Source: Adiantum capillus-veneris
Taxonomy: Eukaryota > Streptophyta > Polypodiopsida > Polypodiales > Pteridaceae
DNA: 64,000 nucleotides
NCBI GenBank assembly: GCA_014529385.2
Contig: CM043969.1
Location: 25,997,946 to 26,061,945, forward strand
Direction of reading: 5' to 3'
Shown here: piece after piece, positions 54,128-64,000 of the stretch
Position numbering within the stretch: position 1 is the stretch's first letter
Layout of the letters: the number at the start of each line of letters is the position of its first letter
The notes under the pieces: generated by a model
Database searches by the model: none
Told to the model about the DNA's origin: nothing
The model's input: the letters and a program-made list of their open reading frames with translations, nothing else
Made by a program: the position numbers and the translations under genes

Positions 54128-54895
54128 TCTAAATCTTGATGAAGTGTATGGAACTCACAAAACAACCATTAATAGGTAGCTTAACAATCTCAGATGTAGG
54201 CCAAACATTGCATGTCTCTACATCTCGGGGGATTCACTATGTGTAAAGCTAACATTTCACACGTTCAAGACATGTTTGTAAAACCCCTTATCTGTGAATT
54301 CTTTTAGCAATATAATTACTCTTTTCCTCTTATATTTGTAAGTTTTTTTCAAATTTGAAAAATTATATCCTTCTGTGTATATATTTTTGTAAGTTTCAAG
54401 AACTTTAAATACCCTTCTGTTGAACTCGCGTGATAGGTTACATTTTTTCTTAGGTGACCTCCACAAGATCTACATCCAAGACAACATTGAGTCATCTAGT
54501 GATGAACAATGGTGTATCTACATATTATAAAGAACAAGGGTAATGCACCTCATGCTAAGATGAAGAGGGCATATATATGCATCTCTCCACTCTTGACAAA
54601 CGTAACTCTCATATTTTTATGTAGTAATAATGATAATGTGACCTAATCTAATCCCTGATGAAGTGTGTGGAACTCACAACACAACCACCAGGGACAGTTT
54701 AACAATCTCAGATACAGGTCAGGCATCATATGTATCATCCAAGACAACACCAAGTCATCTAGTGATGAACAATGGCATATCCATGGAGTTCGAAGCACAA
54801 GGAAAACTAGTGTTCCACACAAAGATGAAGAGTTATGCATCTCTCCACTCCCTGTTTGAAGAGAATCACTCTTCCATTTCTATGTAGTACAGACA
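54128..54895. repeat. Diverged tandem repeat
   Basis: Blocks TGATGAAGTGT...GGAACTCACAA, TTTAACAATCTCAGAT, CCAAGACAACA...TCATCTAGTGATGAACAATGG and ATGCATCTCTCCACTC occur in the same order in 54130-54600 and 54655-54860. The first copy has about 230 bp of additional AT-rich sequence (54230-54470). Short ORFs in the second copy are fragments. 54900-55560 contains no gene that I can support. Confidence 0.65.
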
Positions 54896-55559
54896 ATGAT
54901 GTGTCTTGATCCAAAATTGAGAATCCTATAGGTCACTCTGAAGTGAGAGGTCTAGCATCATGTCTACTGCACTCCACAAGTCAACCACTAAATTCTAACT
55001 CAGCTTTGTGGTGAGATAAACTAATGCATTACACAAGTGAGAATATATGTCTATCCTAAAACCCTTCCTTGAAGAGATCCATGTGGCTTCATAGCACGAG
55101 AAGAGAGATTAAGTTCTACTCACTCCCGTAGTGAGCTATATGGTTGCACACCACGAAGTGGCCTATAGCCTACAAGACAACTCTGTGGGGTGAGAGAGAA
55201 GCTGCTACACCACATGAGTTTGGCACAACACAAAAAAACAATTTAGTACGTATAATCAAATGAAAAATTATACCTGAATAGTGCTCTACCTATAAGTGGT
55301 CACATTGTAGCTAAGTGAGCTCTCCTACTAGTAGTCTCTCAAGATCTTAGTATGCAAGAGGTGGTCATTGATTTTGATCAAAATGAGTGACTGTTCATTT
55401 TATAAGTATTGTCTTCGATTGAAGAATCTTTTGATCAAAATATTTTTTAATCAAAAAAGAAAATTTTAGATATCCAGACATTATTTGGGATTACGACATA
55501 TAATAGAATTTTTTACATACATTTTTTTAAAAACAGGCGTATAAATGCAACCTAGAGCA

Positions 55560-57780
55560 AGGCTGCTGACTCCAATACCTTCAATTCATACTTCATATAT
55601 TCTTTGCGAGAGGGATATTGAACTTCTAATATCCATTTCTTTATCTCTTCTCGTGCATCCAAAAGACCCTTTGTGTCATCAAAATCATGTAGCCCACCCT
55701 CAGTAGATGTACTCGGTAGATCTAGTGGGGTAGGTCTACCTTTGTGGTCACTATCTTTGTTGTTGGTGTCTGTTGGACTGGAACAATTCCCGTGTAGGGA
55801 ACTGATTTCTTTAGCTAGGTTTTCTTTCAGCTGCTAGATCTCTTGATCCTTCTAAGCTTGAATATCCATATGACTAGCCATCATAGATTGTCTAGATCAT
55901 ACTTTTCTTGGGCTATCTTAGCTTTCATTGCATTCAGCTCCTCAAGGACATCAACTGAAGATTGTGAGGTAGAATTCAAAGCGATGGAATCTTGGATCTC
56001 TAGGAGCTTGGAGAGGGTATGCTTCACGACATTGTAACAGTCACTTAGCTTTGCATTTTGTTGTTTCTCCTTCTTAGATCCTCTTCCAATATTTGTTGTT
56101 TCACTTGTATTTCTGTGTTGGTGTCCATATGCTCTTCAAGTGCCTTGAAGTAGCCCACAACTTCTCTCTTTTCTTTTGAAGCTCTTACTGCAACTTGCTT
56201 TAACTTTCTATTAAAACACTCAATCTGTTGATGTAACCTTTTACTATCTTCTTTCACTGCTTGAGCCTTTGCTTGAGCATCTCGGGAATCCAACTCTTAT
56301 AAGCTGGATATTTCTCTTTGATAATGAAACTACAACTTTATGGCATCTAGATGCTCCTCCAAATTGAATTCTCTAATGAGCTAGTTTCCATCCTGGATTA
56401 CCACTCTAGAGTGTGGTGATATTGGGCCTCATTCTTGAAAGTTTTGTTGTTGCAAATTCCTAGCCTCTAACTCTTTCTTTTTTTATTTCTCTTTGGCTTT
56501 GCTTTGATCGTCTTTCTCAGCTTGAAATTAATCAACTTTTCTAACTTCTTTGTCTTGATCAACTTTCTTTTTACCTTGGTCATTCTTTTCTGATAGGTTG
56601 TTATCAATATTGTTAGTCTCCTTGTCTGCTTGATACCCATCAATGGTCTCCTTATTTTCTTGGTCAACCTAATTAACTTCAAGGTGCTTTGGTTCGAAAT
56701 ATCCTTTTCTTGGTTTGCATCTCTCTTTTCAGATTCTCCTTTGTTTTTTTCAATAGGGGGAGGTGTTGTTAGCCTTGGAGGAAGGTGTTTCATGGTCTTC
56801 CTGTAGGTTTCTTGAGGATCTCCAACCTTGGAGGGGTCAGTTAATAATGATGTGACTATCACATGGGTGCAGCAAAAGGGGTTATTAGATTTTAGCTTTT
56901 CTTATAGTTTCACAAACAAAAGGGTACTATAAAAGGAAATTGGGGAAAAAAATTACAGACTGAATAGGAAAAGGGTATATTTTATTTATCAAAACTTTTA
57001 TAGATAAGGAGTTTTATGACTATTCCTTGAATGCACATGATATACACAATTTATACATGGTGACCTCCCCAAGCTCCCAACCGTCTCCTCCCTTGATGGT
57101 TCTTCAATTGCTTTGTCATTTTTGTTGGGGAGTCCTCGAGAGATTCTAAATCATCAATCTTTGGTTTCTTTGACTCCTCCTCGGCTCTTTGCTTGGCTTT
57201 TCTCTTGAGTATTGATCGAGTGGATGTGTTGTTGCATGGTGCTAGAGATCTCTACGTCTTCTACTACTTTTCTCCTTTTAGAATGCTTAATCTTCTCAAG
57301 CCGCTCGCTTTCCTTTGCTCAAATGATTTGTCAAAATATTTCTCATCTTCATCATCTCCTTCCAAACCCTCTTCATACACCTTTTTCTTCTTCTTTGGAA
57401 TCTTTTTTTTTTGTTCTTTTCCTAACCTTTGAGTTTCTTCAATATATCTTTGTGTTTGCATGATGGGTCTGCGCTTGACTCTCACTAGAGGAATGGTGAT
57501 ATCTTCATCCTCATCTTCTTCTTCCTCTACAAACGTCCAAAATTTGAATGGCGTAAATCTATTTTTAGCTCATCGCTAAGCTCAATGTCTAATTATGTGG
57601 CTTCACTATCTGTCACCTTTGCTTTACAACTCTAGCCTCTTGCTCTTTTTTTGGTTGAAGTCAATGAAGATCCTCTTACCACTCTGACGGAGTGGTTGGA
57701 TTTGCAAAGTAGATCAGGCTAAGATTCTGAAGTGGTAGCTGTTTGATCATCCCCAATACTTGGTAACCGATCCGTCCTAT
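55560..57780 (-). pseudogene. Remnant of a highly charged, coiled-coil protein (unknown)
   Basis: On the minus strand, long Lys/Glu/Asp-rich segments follow one another with frame changes. About 57540-57264 has VEEEEDEDED, then a KKKIPKKKKK patch and an acidic segment. 56862-56467 has a Pro-rich start then a Lys/Asp-rich part. 56293-56045 (82 aa) is heptad-like, with AVKEDSKRLHQQIECFNRKL, and continues in another frame to about 55880. The stops are spread out and the composition is uniform, which suggests one decayed gene rather than chance. I do not recognise the family; it could be host-derived or from an element. Confidence 0.35.
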
Positions 57781-58146
57781 TAAGAAATGAAAAAATCCCA
57801 GCGGGCTTACCAAAATGGATGATTTTTATAGGTTAAGGGAAAGTCACGTGAATATTTAATGCGATCACGTATTTTGAAACGTGGTTACTTAACCTTGTTA
57901 ACGTGTTCACATGTTTGTGATCACATTAATGAAATCCCTGATTGCTTGACAGTGAGGGTAGGGTCACCAGAGCAACATCAGACATGCTTGGTGAAGGAGT
58001 GATTGTCATAATATGGACATTTTAAAGAGATAATTATAGGAGGTATAGTATTGAGGGGTGAGGAAGAGGTTGATGCTCGTGAGGCCCACACCCAAGCCGA
58101 CTCTCTCTCTCCCTCCCTCCCTCCCTCCCTCCCTCCCTCCCTCCCT

Positions 58147-58195
<49 letters not shown>

Positions 58196-60905
58196 AGGTT
58201 CTATTAAATAATTTGTTGTTTGTAAATTTGTTTGAGTAAAGAAGACTTTAGGATTCCACTTTTGTCACAACTGAGCAAAGCAACAAATAAACATCTACCT
58301 GTTTCACATGAGCCTCATAGAATGGGCCCTTTTCTTTTGTTCTTAGCAGATCTTAACATGGATTAATGTTAGTCAAGTCTCAAAAAAAGTAGTAGACAAA
58401 CCATGCCTCAAGAATGAGGAAGTTAGGTATGCTTGAGCTCATCATGCATTGGGCACATCACTTCATCATTGTTTCCATTACATACGCCATTGATGTAGTT
58501 GTAGTGGGTGCATCCACAACTTGCTTCTCTCATTTCCTCCACCATTTTAGTGTCGATCTGGCAAGGGGAAAGGGAGTACAACTCAAGAGTGTTGCATTGT
58601 GAAGTTGAGAGAAGAGAGAGAGTGTGCTTATTTTTGCTTGCTTTACGCACTTGTTTTCTCTTGCTTACAAAAGTGGAGTTGTTTCAGGATTTAGGAGGTT
58701 CTTGGATAGCATTGTAGTCTTACAAGGTTGTGTGTTGAATTTTTTGCAAAATCTAGGTGACAAAGTTTTGGTGGGCTACTTTTGAGGAGGTATACCACAT
58801 GGAATTGAATTAGATATATGTTTCGAGTATGAAAATATTGCTTGTGTCTCAACTATTCAATCTTCATAATGGTTCTAAACTCTCATTATTTTTGTTGATT
58901 AAGTGTCAGATTTGTGGTAGAAAAGGTTTTGAGGATGGCATAATTTTTTTCTTTCACTATTGTCGCCCTTGTATCAATTTGCTCAAATTTATCTTCGCTT
59001 GGATTTTTTGGCACAGTGATTAGAAACCCCCGCAATTGCACATAGGGATAAATAGATTATTGGCCCGAGCTAAAGTTTGCAAAGGAAATATTATAAATTA
59101 GAATAACTAAACCAAGATGTAAGATGACATGTTTTGGGATCATTAGGAAGAGAATGGGGTTTAGGAGGGCCTCTTTATTTGGCAGTTCAAGGAAGTCAAA
59201 CCTTTACTATTAAGAAAGTAATCAAAAGACAGATTTTGAATTCAAACAAGCAGAACGTCTAGTTTATTTGAATTCAAAGTTCTCCCCAAAATGGAATTTA
59301 AAATCTACCGGGTACAAAAATATCATGTAGCATATCTATGGAAAGAGCTTGATGCATAAATTATAGATCTATTATCTCGGCTCAAATCGGAGATCATATG
59401 TGGGAGTTATGGAAGGCCAACAATCATAAAATTATTGACCTCGTTTTTGGGGGGGAAAGTGCCTCCTTTGACCACTCTTACACACCCACCATTCTTGCAT
59501 ACATGGCGTACACCTAGTCATCAGAATGTTAATCACGTCCATAAGCTCATGGCAAATAAAGAGGCCCTCCTACACCCCTTCTCTTCCTAATATTCTACAA
59601 AATCAAATAGAAAAATGAAAAATGTGGATTATTCATTGACAATGGCTCACATGATATTAAGAATGGGGTTGCCGTGCCATGTTCTTGGCACTACATAAAA
59701 TATCCCACATCTAGGTCGACCCTCCACAAACCCTTGGGGGGGCAGGGGTGGGGGGCGTAATTGAGGGTTATGTTTGGGTTTTGCAATACAAGAAAACTTC
59801 ATATGTGTAAGATTCATGACATGGTGGTGGGACCACCCGAACTTGCACCAAGTGTTTGGGAGGTCATTGAGGGCATAAACCTACTATAATTTGAGGCAAA
59901 ACATCTTGAAGCTAATGGATTTGTGCTTCTTCAACATGAAACTAGAGGTACAAATTGAATGGGGCCATTATAGGAACAAACTAAGAGTATGGTTCTTTTG
60001 TCTAAGTTTATTTGAGAGGCAACATATTTACATTGCTACACTATCCTCTACAGAGTAACTATTGAGGTCTTGATCTAGTCTTTCTCATTGAACGTGATCA
60101 CTTGATTTCTTGTTCGCTTAAGAGTACTTGCTCAAGGATTTGGATTTCTCTTGGGAGGGGGGATGTCATGTGCACATTATAATTGTTCAATATTGTGCAC
60201 ATGTGACTGCTACAAGTCAGCATCAGTCTTAGATATCTTAGATCTCCCATGACACTTTGTGAGCCTCTAGAAGGATGTGCATGATCAATAGGTCATAGTA
60301 ACATACCCTCACTTTCATAGTACAGTCACTTAAGCATATAGGCATTTGAATAGCCATTTAAGTCATTTATTAATAAGTGACTTCAACATGACATTTAAAG
60401 GAAATAGGTAGGGAAAATGAAAAAAAAACCTATATACGCAACCTCTTGGTCCCCATTTGGAGTATCAAAAGATTAGTATCGAGTGCCCAGTACCAAGTAC
60501 CCATCAACACTCTAGCATTTTTCCCTCTAGCTTCATCAGCACCATCACCACTACCTTCCGCATTAATAAATCAGCCCTAGAATTTTTTCATCAATTCAGC
60601 CAACATTTTTGCATCAGTTCATCCCATCATTTTGCATCACTTCAACCAGTGTTTTGCACCATATTAACATCAAGATGAAGTACTCAATATTCAAAATTTA
60701 GCCATTGTATCAACATTTTTGCAAGTACTCAAAGCCAGTCCTTACACTCGCAACATAGCAAGGGGCCCCCTGAGGGTGGTTGGCCTCGACATGCAATGTT
60801 GTATATCTTTCTCTCTCTACCTCTCTCTTTCATTGTGTTCAGTTCTATCAAGTGAAGTAAAGCTATCTTTTGTTTTTGTGAAGTACTAGATCTGAGTTAA
60901 AATCT
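57781..60905. other. Non-coding stretch
   Basis: Contains a (TCTC)/(TCCC) microsatellite at 58101-58195. No ORF above 80 codons and no recognisable motif. Includes a G-run near 59739-59756. Confidence 0.45.
58101..58195. repeat. Compound (CT)n-(CCCT)n-(CT)n microsatellite
   Basis: Starts with CT units, then about 11 CCCT units, then about 20 CT units with one T interruption. Confidence 0.92.
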
Positions 60906-61388
60906 TTAAACCCTTCTACTACACCTAGCATGTAGGCACCTTGGCCATATGGTTTGGGCGCCTCTCTTATCAAAGGACCTCAATAGTTGGGATTTCTTAG
61001 CTTGGCTACTTATCCCCTTTCTTTGATAATGACAGCAATTGAGACACCTTGGTATGGCCTTCCCTCTTCTATGAGGATGACCACAGTGGAACATGCTTAG
61101 TCTTGCTTTGGATGACACTTTACCAACCAATAAAAAAACATCTGGTGGTGATCTATGCAGTCTAGTGGTGAATGAAGCAATATAATGTTGGAGTTTGTAA
61201 TGTAAACTTGTTAGTCTGACCATCCTATAACTTTTGGGATCGGTCCTACTCGGTCTTGAAAGATCACCTCTTTTCTTCACATGTTGAGTGACCACAGATC
61301 TTTTTCTAGGGGAATGGTCATTTGCAGGCCTATAGGTGCTCCTTATTATGATTGCTAATTTAAGGATAGGATTAGTTTTTACACTCAA
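60906..61388 (-). CDS. Unrecognised 160-codon ORF, basic, Cys/His-containing
   Basis: The longest open frame in the last 10 kb. Very basic with many Arg/Lys/Ser and a segment SMFHCGHPHRRGKAIPRCLNC with Cys and His spaced like a degenerate zinc finger. The first codon is not clearly a good start. No known domain, no neighbouring gene structure, and codon use is not informative to my eye. It may well be chance. Confidence 0.2.
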   Translation of the reverse strand: MSVKTNPILKLAIIIRSTYRPANDHSPRKRSVVTQHVKKRGDLSRPSRTDPKSYRMVRLTSLHYKLQHYIASFTTRLHRSPPDVFLLVGKVSSKARLSMFHCGHPHRRGKAIPRCLNCCHYQRKGISSQAKKSQLLRSFDKRGAQTIWPRCLHARCSRRV

Positions 61389-61502
61389 TTTTGGACCTTC
61401 CTTTTCTTGGACAGGTACATTTCCTTTGCAACAATGGAGTTGAATAGTTTTCTATACTACTTGTGAGAACTTTCTAGAAGATTCTCTAGTGGATGTTATG
61501 CA

Positions 61503-61620
61503 GCAGACATCTTCATTCTTTGCCTTGCTATTTTGCCTTCTGGTAGACTATTCAACACAAGGCAGACATCTTCATTCTTTGCCTTGCTATTTTTCCTTCT
61601 CGTAGACTATTCAACACAAG
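61503..61620. repeat. Tandem duplication of 59 bp (two copies)
   Basis: GCAGACATCTTCATTCTTTG begins both copies (61503 and 61562). Two substitutions between them. Confidence 0.92.
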
Positions 61621-64000
61621 GTGCTAAGAGGGATCATTATAGGTTTTAGGGTTAGGATTCAAGGTGGATAGGTACAATAAATACCCCTCCCTCTTGTATC
61701 CATACCCCCCTTGAAAACTCTGATTTGGAAAAGATTTATAAATGATTTTAAAAGTCTAAAATTTGAATATGGTATAGAATCTAAAAATAATTTCAAAACC
61801 CTATTATGCACAAGATGATTCAATACATATGTATAATCAGTACAAATTGTAGTACTAGTACATACTATACTAAATAGTACTTTTTATATTGAATTTTTAG
61901 TACTAGTATTTAATGCAAGCTGAAACCTTGTTAGGGTTAGGTTTGGCATGTTGTATTGGCTAGCGTGCTTGGTAATACTAAACTAACGATTGTCTAATTC
62001 CTATGATGGTCATTATTTCCAACATGTTCTGTTAAGATATGGCATCTAGATGTGCTAACTTGGGTTTAACTACATAGTGTTTGGCAAATGATGACATGAT
62101 CTCCAACAAAGTAGGCACAACAAAGTAGGCAAGACATATATAGGTAGGTAGGTGCGGTTTGTAGCTGGGAGAAAGCCCTCCCTCTAGCCTTGTTAGAATG
62201 CGTGGAGCAAAACAGGAGAAACATGAGAGAGAGAGAGAGAGAGAGAGAAGTAAGCGTGGTGAGAATGAAGATGGGGTGAAGTTTGAGAGATGAAAGCTAC
62301 GAGAGAATCCTAAGAGTCTTATACTATGTGAAGCGGCTTCTTCTTGAGCATTTGTAGAAAGCAAACATGGTCTTGTGTGAGCTCAAATTATTTTTCCCCT
62401 CTAAAGATTTGGAGGGAACTTAGAGATCTCATCATTATGCCCCCGCTTACAAGATTTTGTGGGATCTATGAGGAATAAAAAGAAATTAAGAGAAGAAAAA
62501 TAAGAAAATAAGGGGTTTGATGTTGACAGGCAGAGTCCGCGGATGTCAAAATTGAGCTCCCTCATTGGTTAAGAGAAGAAAATAATTCATTTACTTCTCT
62601 CTCAGATGGCGCTTTTGCTAATACCTTTCCAACCCCCTAATTGACTCACAACAACAGATTTAGCTTGCAAACAAGTCATTCTGAACCATAGCAAAATTGA
62701 GAATGGTTACACTTAAATTAAAGATCACAAGACAAGGAGCACGATGGATTTGTTAGAAATGAATTTGGATTACTAGAGATCAAGAAAAATGGAACTTACA
62801 TTATTAGGCTTTATACATAGGGCTTCTTTTGGCCAATGGCACGTATTTATGAGTGATTGTGAGAGCGACATGTTATAACAAGAAGATTCAAATGGACCTT
62901 AATGATTACAAATATACATTTCTTAAAGGGTGGATATTGAGCATCCATTTAATATAGTTTTTAATGAGCACATAAACTCCTTGGAGCTATATTCTTTTCC
63001 ACTTACTTTGTGTCTTATACACGCTCTCTGCCATCTCATTTTTTTCACTTTCTCTCTCTTAAGCTTTCCTTCTCCATCTCTGATTTAAACAATCAATCAA
63101 CTTCACATCCTTGCTTTACACAAAACAACATTTGCACTACAACCGAAATCATATTGCAAGGCATATTGAGACCGAAAATGATCACATCTACATGGAAACA
63201 TTGAGCTCAGATCGAAGGAACTTTAGGGTAAATGCTCGATGCCATGGGTTTTCTCTGATGATGAGCCTTGGAGATGCCCTTCTACATTTGATTGCACACT
63301 ATGAGGGTCCTCCCTTCACATACTCGGTAGCTTCTTTTCCACCCGTTCAACTCAGCCTTCTTTCCTCTGCGCATCAGCCCCTCTTGGTTTCCCCTTTAGC
63401 TACGACTGCCACCTTTTACATTCATACTTGCACTACACCTTTTTGGCGAGTCACTCTCAAGACTCCCATGACTGTCTACTGCTTCTACAAAAGGAGGCTC
63501 AAGCAGTAGGAGGTGCAAGTGAAGGCATAGTATTTCCAAAGAAGCGCAACAGAGATTAGAGTCAACTGCATGCATGGTTGTAATGTTCTTGGAAGAGAAA
63601 GTAAAAAGCAAATAGCACATGGTTTTTTGAGTCTTGACAGAGATTTGTTATGATGTACACATAAAGGTAGAACCTAGTTGCACCTACCCCAGTTTTTAGA
63701 AGAGAGAATATATGCATAAAGTCTTTCTAGCATGTAAGAACATGTATTATGTGTTTGTGCACATAATTGGGCTTCAACCAAAAGAGCACATGGTCATTCA
63801 ATAGCCTGCATTAACTCCCATGGACCTTGCAGTTGTATTGGATAAAATACACAAAGTACACTATATAGCATGGTGAACTTAAACCCTAAACAAAGTGGTC
63901 TAGAGCTATGCATCGAAGGAGTCATCACATATATATGAGCTGCATAATTAATTCTCTTCACTCTTTGAAGTCTTTTTTGAATTCCCTCTTGTTATAGATG
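61621..64000. other. Non-coding stretch at right end
   Basis: Includes a short (GA)n at 62226-62249. A 132-codon plus-strand ORF at 63111-63509 has no recognisable domain and I do not call it a gene. No tRNA or LTR pair is visible. Confidence 0.4.

Noticed and set aside
63111-63509. 132-codon ORF near the right end
   Set aside because: No domain, no coding-like composition and no partner features; similar lengths occur by chance in 64 kb.

Overview
The window looks like repeat-dominated nuclear DNA of a land plant with a large genome. A Ty1/copia element carries the plant-typical initiator-tRNA-Met primer site (TGGTATCAGAGC). The Ty3/gypsy elements carry a second plant-type RNase H after a degenerate first one, as in the Tat branch. 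(CT)n/(GA)n microsatellites are long and frequent. A fern or gymnosperm would fit, but the sequence alone does not settle the taxon. I see no intact host gene, no tRNA or rRNA, and no CRISPR array.

Layout. 1-9574: gypsy element E1 (plus strand, 5' LTR cut by the window edge), with gag-pol broken by many stops and frameshifts. 9575-19560: a related gypsy element E2 (minus strand), tail to tail with E1. E2 is young by LTR comparison; its gag-pol is one continuous frame with only three in-frame stops. Its 3' LTR is cut to 421 bp and fused to the end of E1's 3' LTR. 19562-20944: a decayed, unrecognised coding region into which E2 inserted. 20945-34214: mostly non-coding, with microsatellites, two clusters of long hairpins (21.4-21.9 and 28.6-29.4 kb), a kinase-like remnant (25.6-26.1 kb), several unrecognised coding remnants and a 235-bp tandem duplication. 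34215-49073: gypsy element E3 (plus), split in its gag by an intact Ty1/copia element at 37281-42868 flanked by the 5-bp duplication ATGTT. 49244-53716: E4, an LTR element with a gag-like remnant and an acidic reading frame but no pol, so non-autonomous. 53717-64000: microsatellites, diverged repeats, a remnant of a highly charged coiled-coil protein (55.5-57.8 kb, minus) and no recognisable gene.

How it fits together. E1, E2 and E3 belong to one broad lineage: gag with a CCHC knuckle, a protease with Asp-Gly-Gly, RT with Phe-Ile-Asp-Asp, a degenerate RNase H, a second RNase H, an HHCC-type zinc module and a DDE integrase. All three carry short ORFs between primer site and gag. One family of about 70-80 residues recurs in all three elements and is duplicated in E1 and E2. 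E2 also has two tandem paralogous frames of about 150 residues that E1 lacks. I consider these leader ORFs, the shared TAG codon between RNase H and integrase in E1 and E2, and the hairpin family to be the most interesting content.
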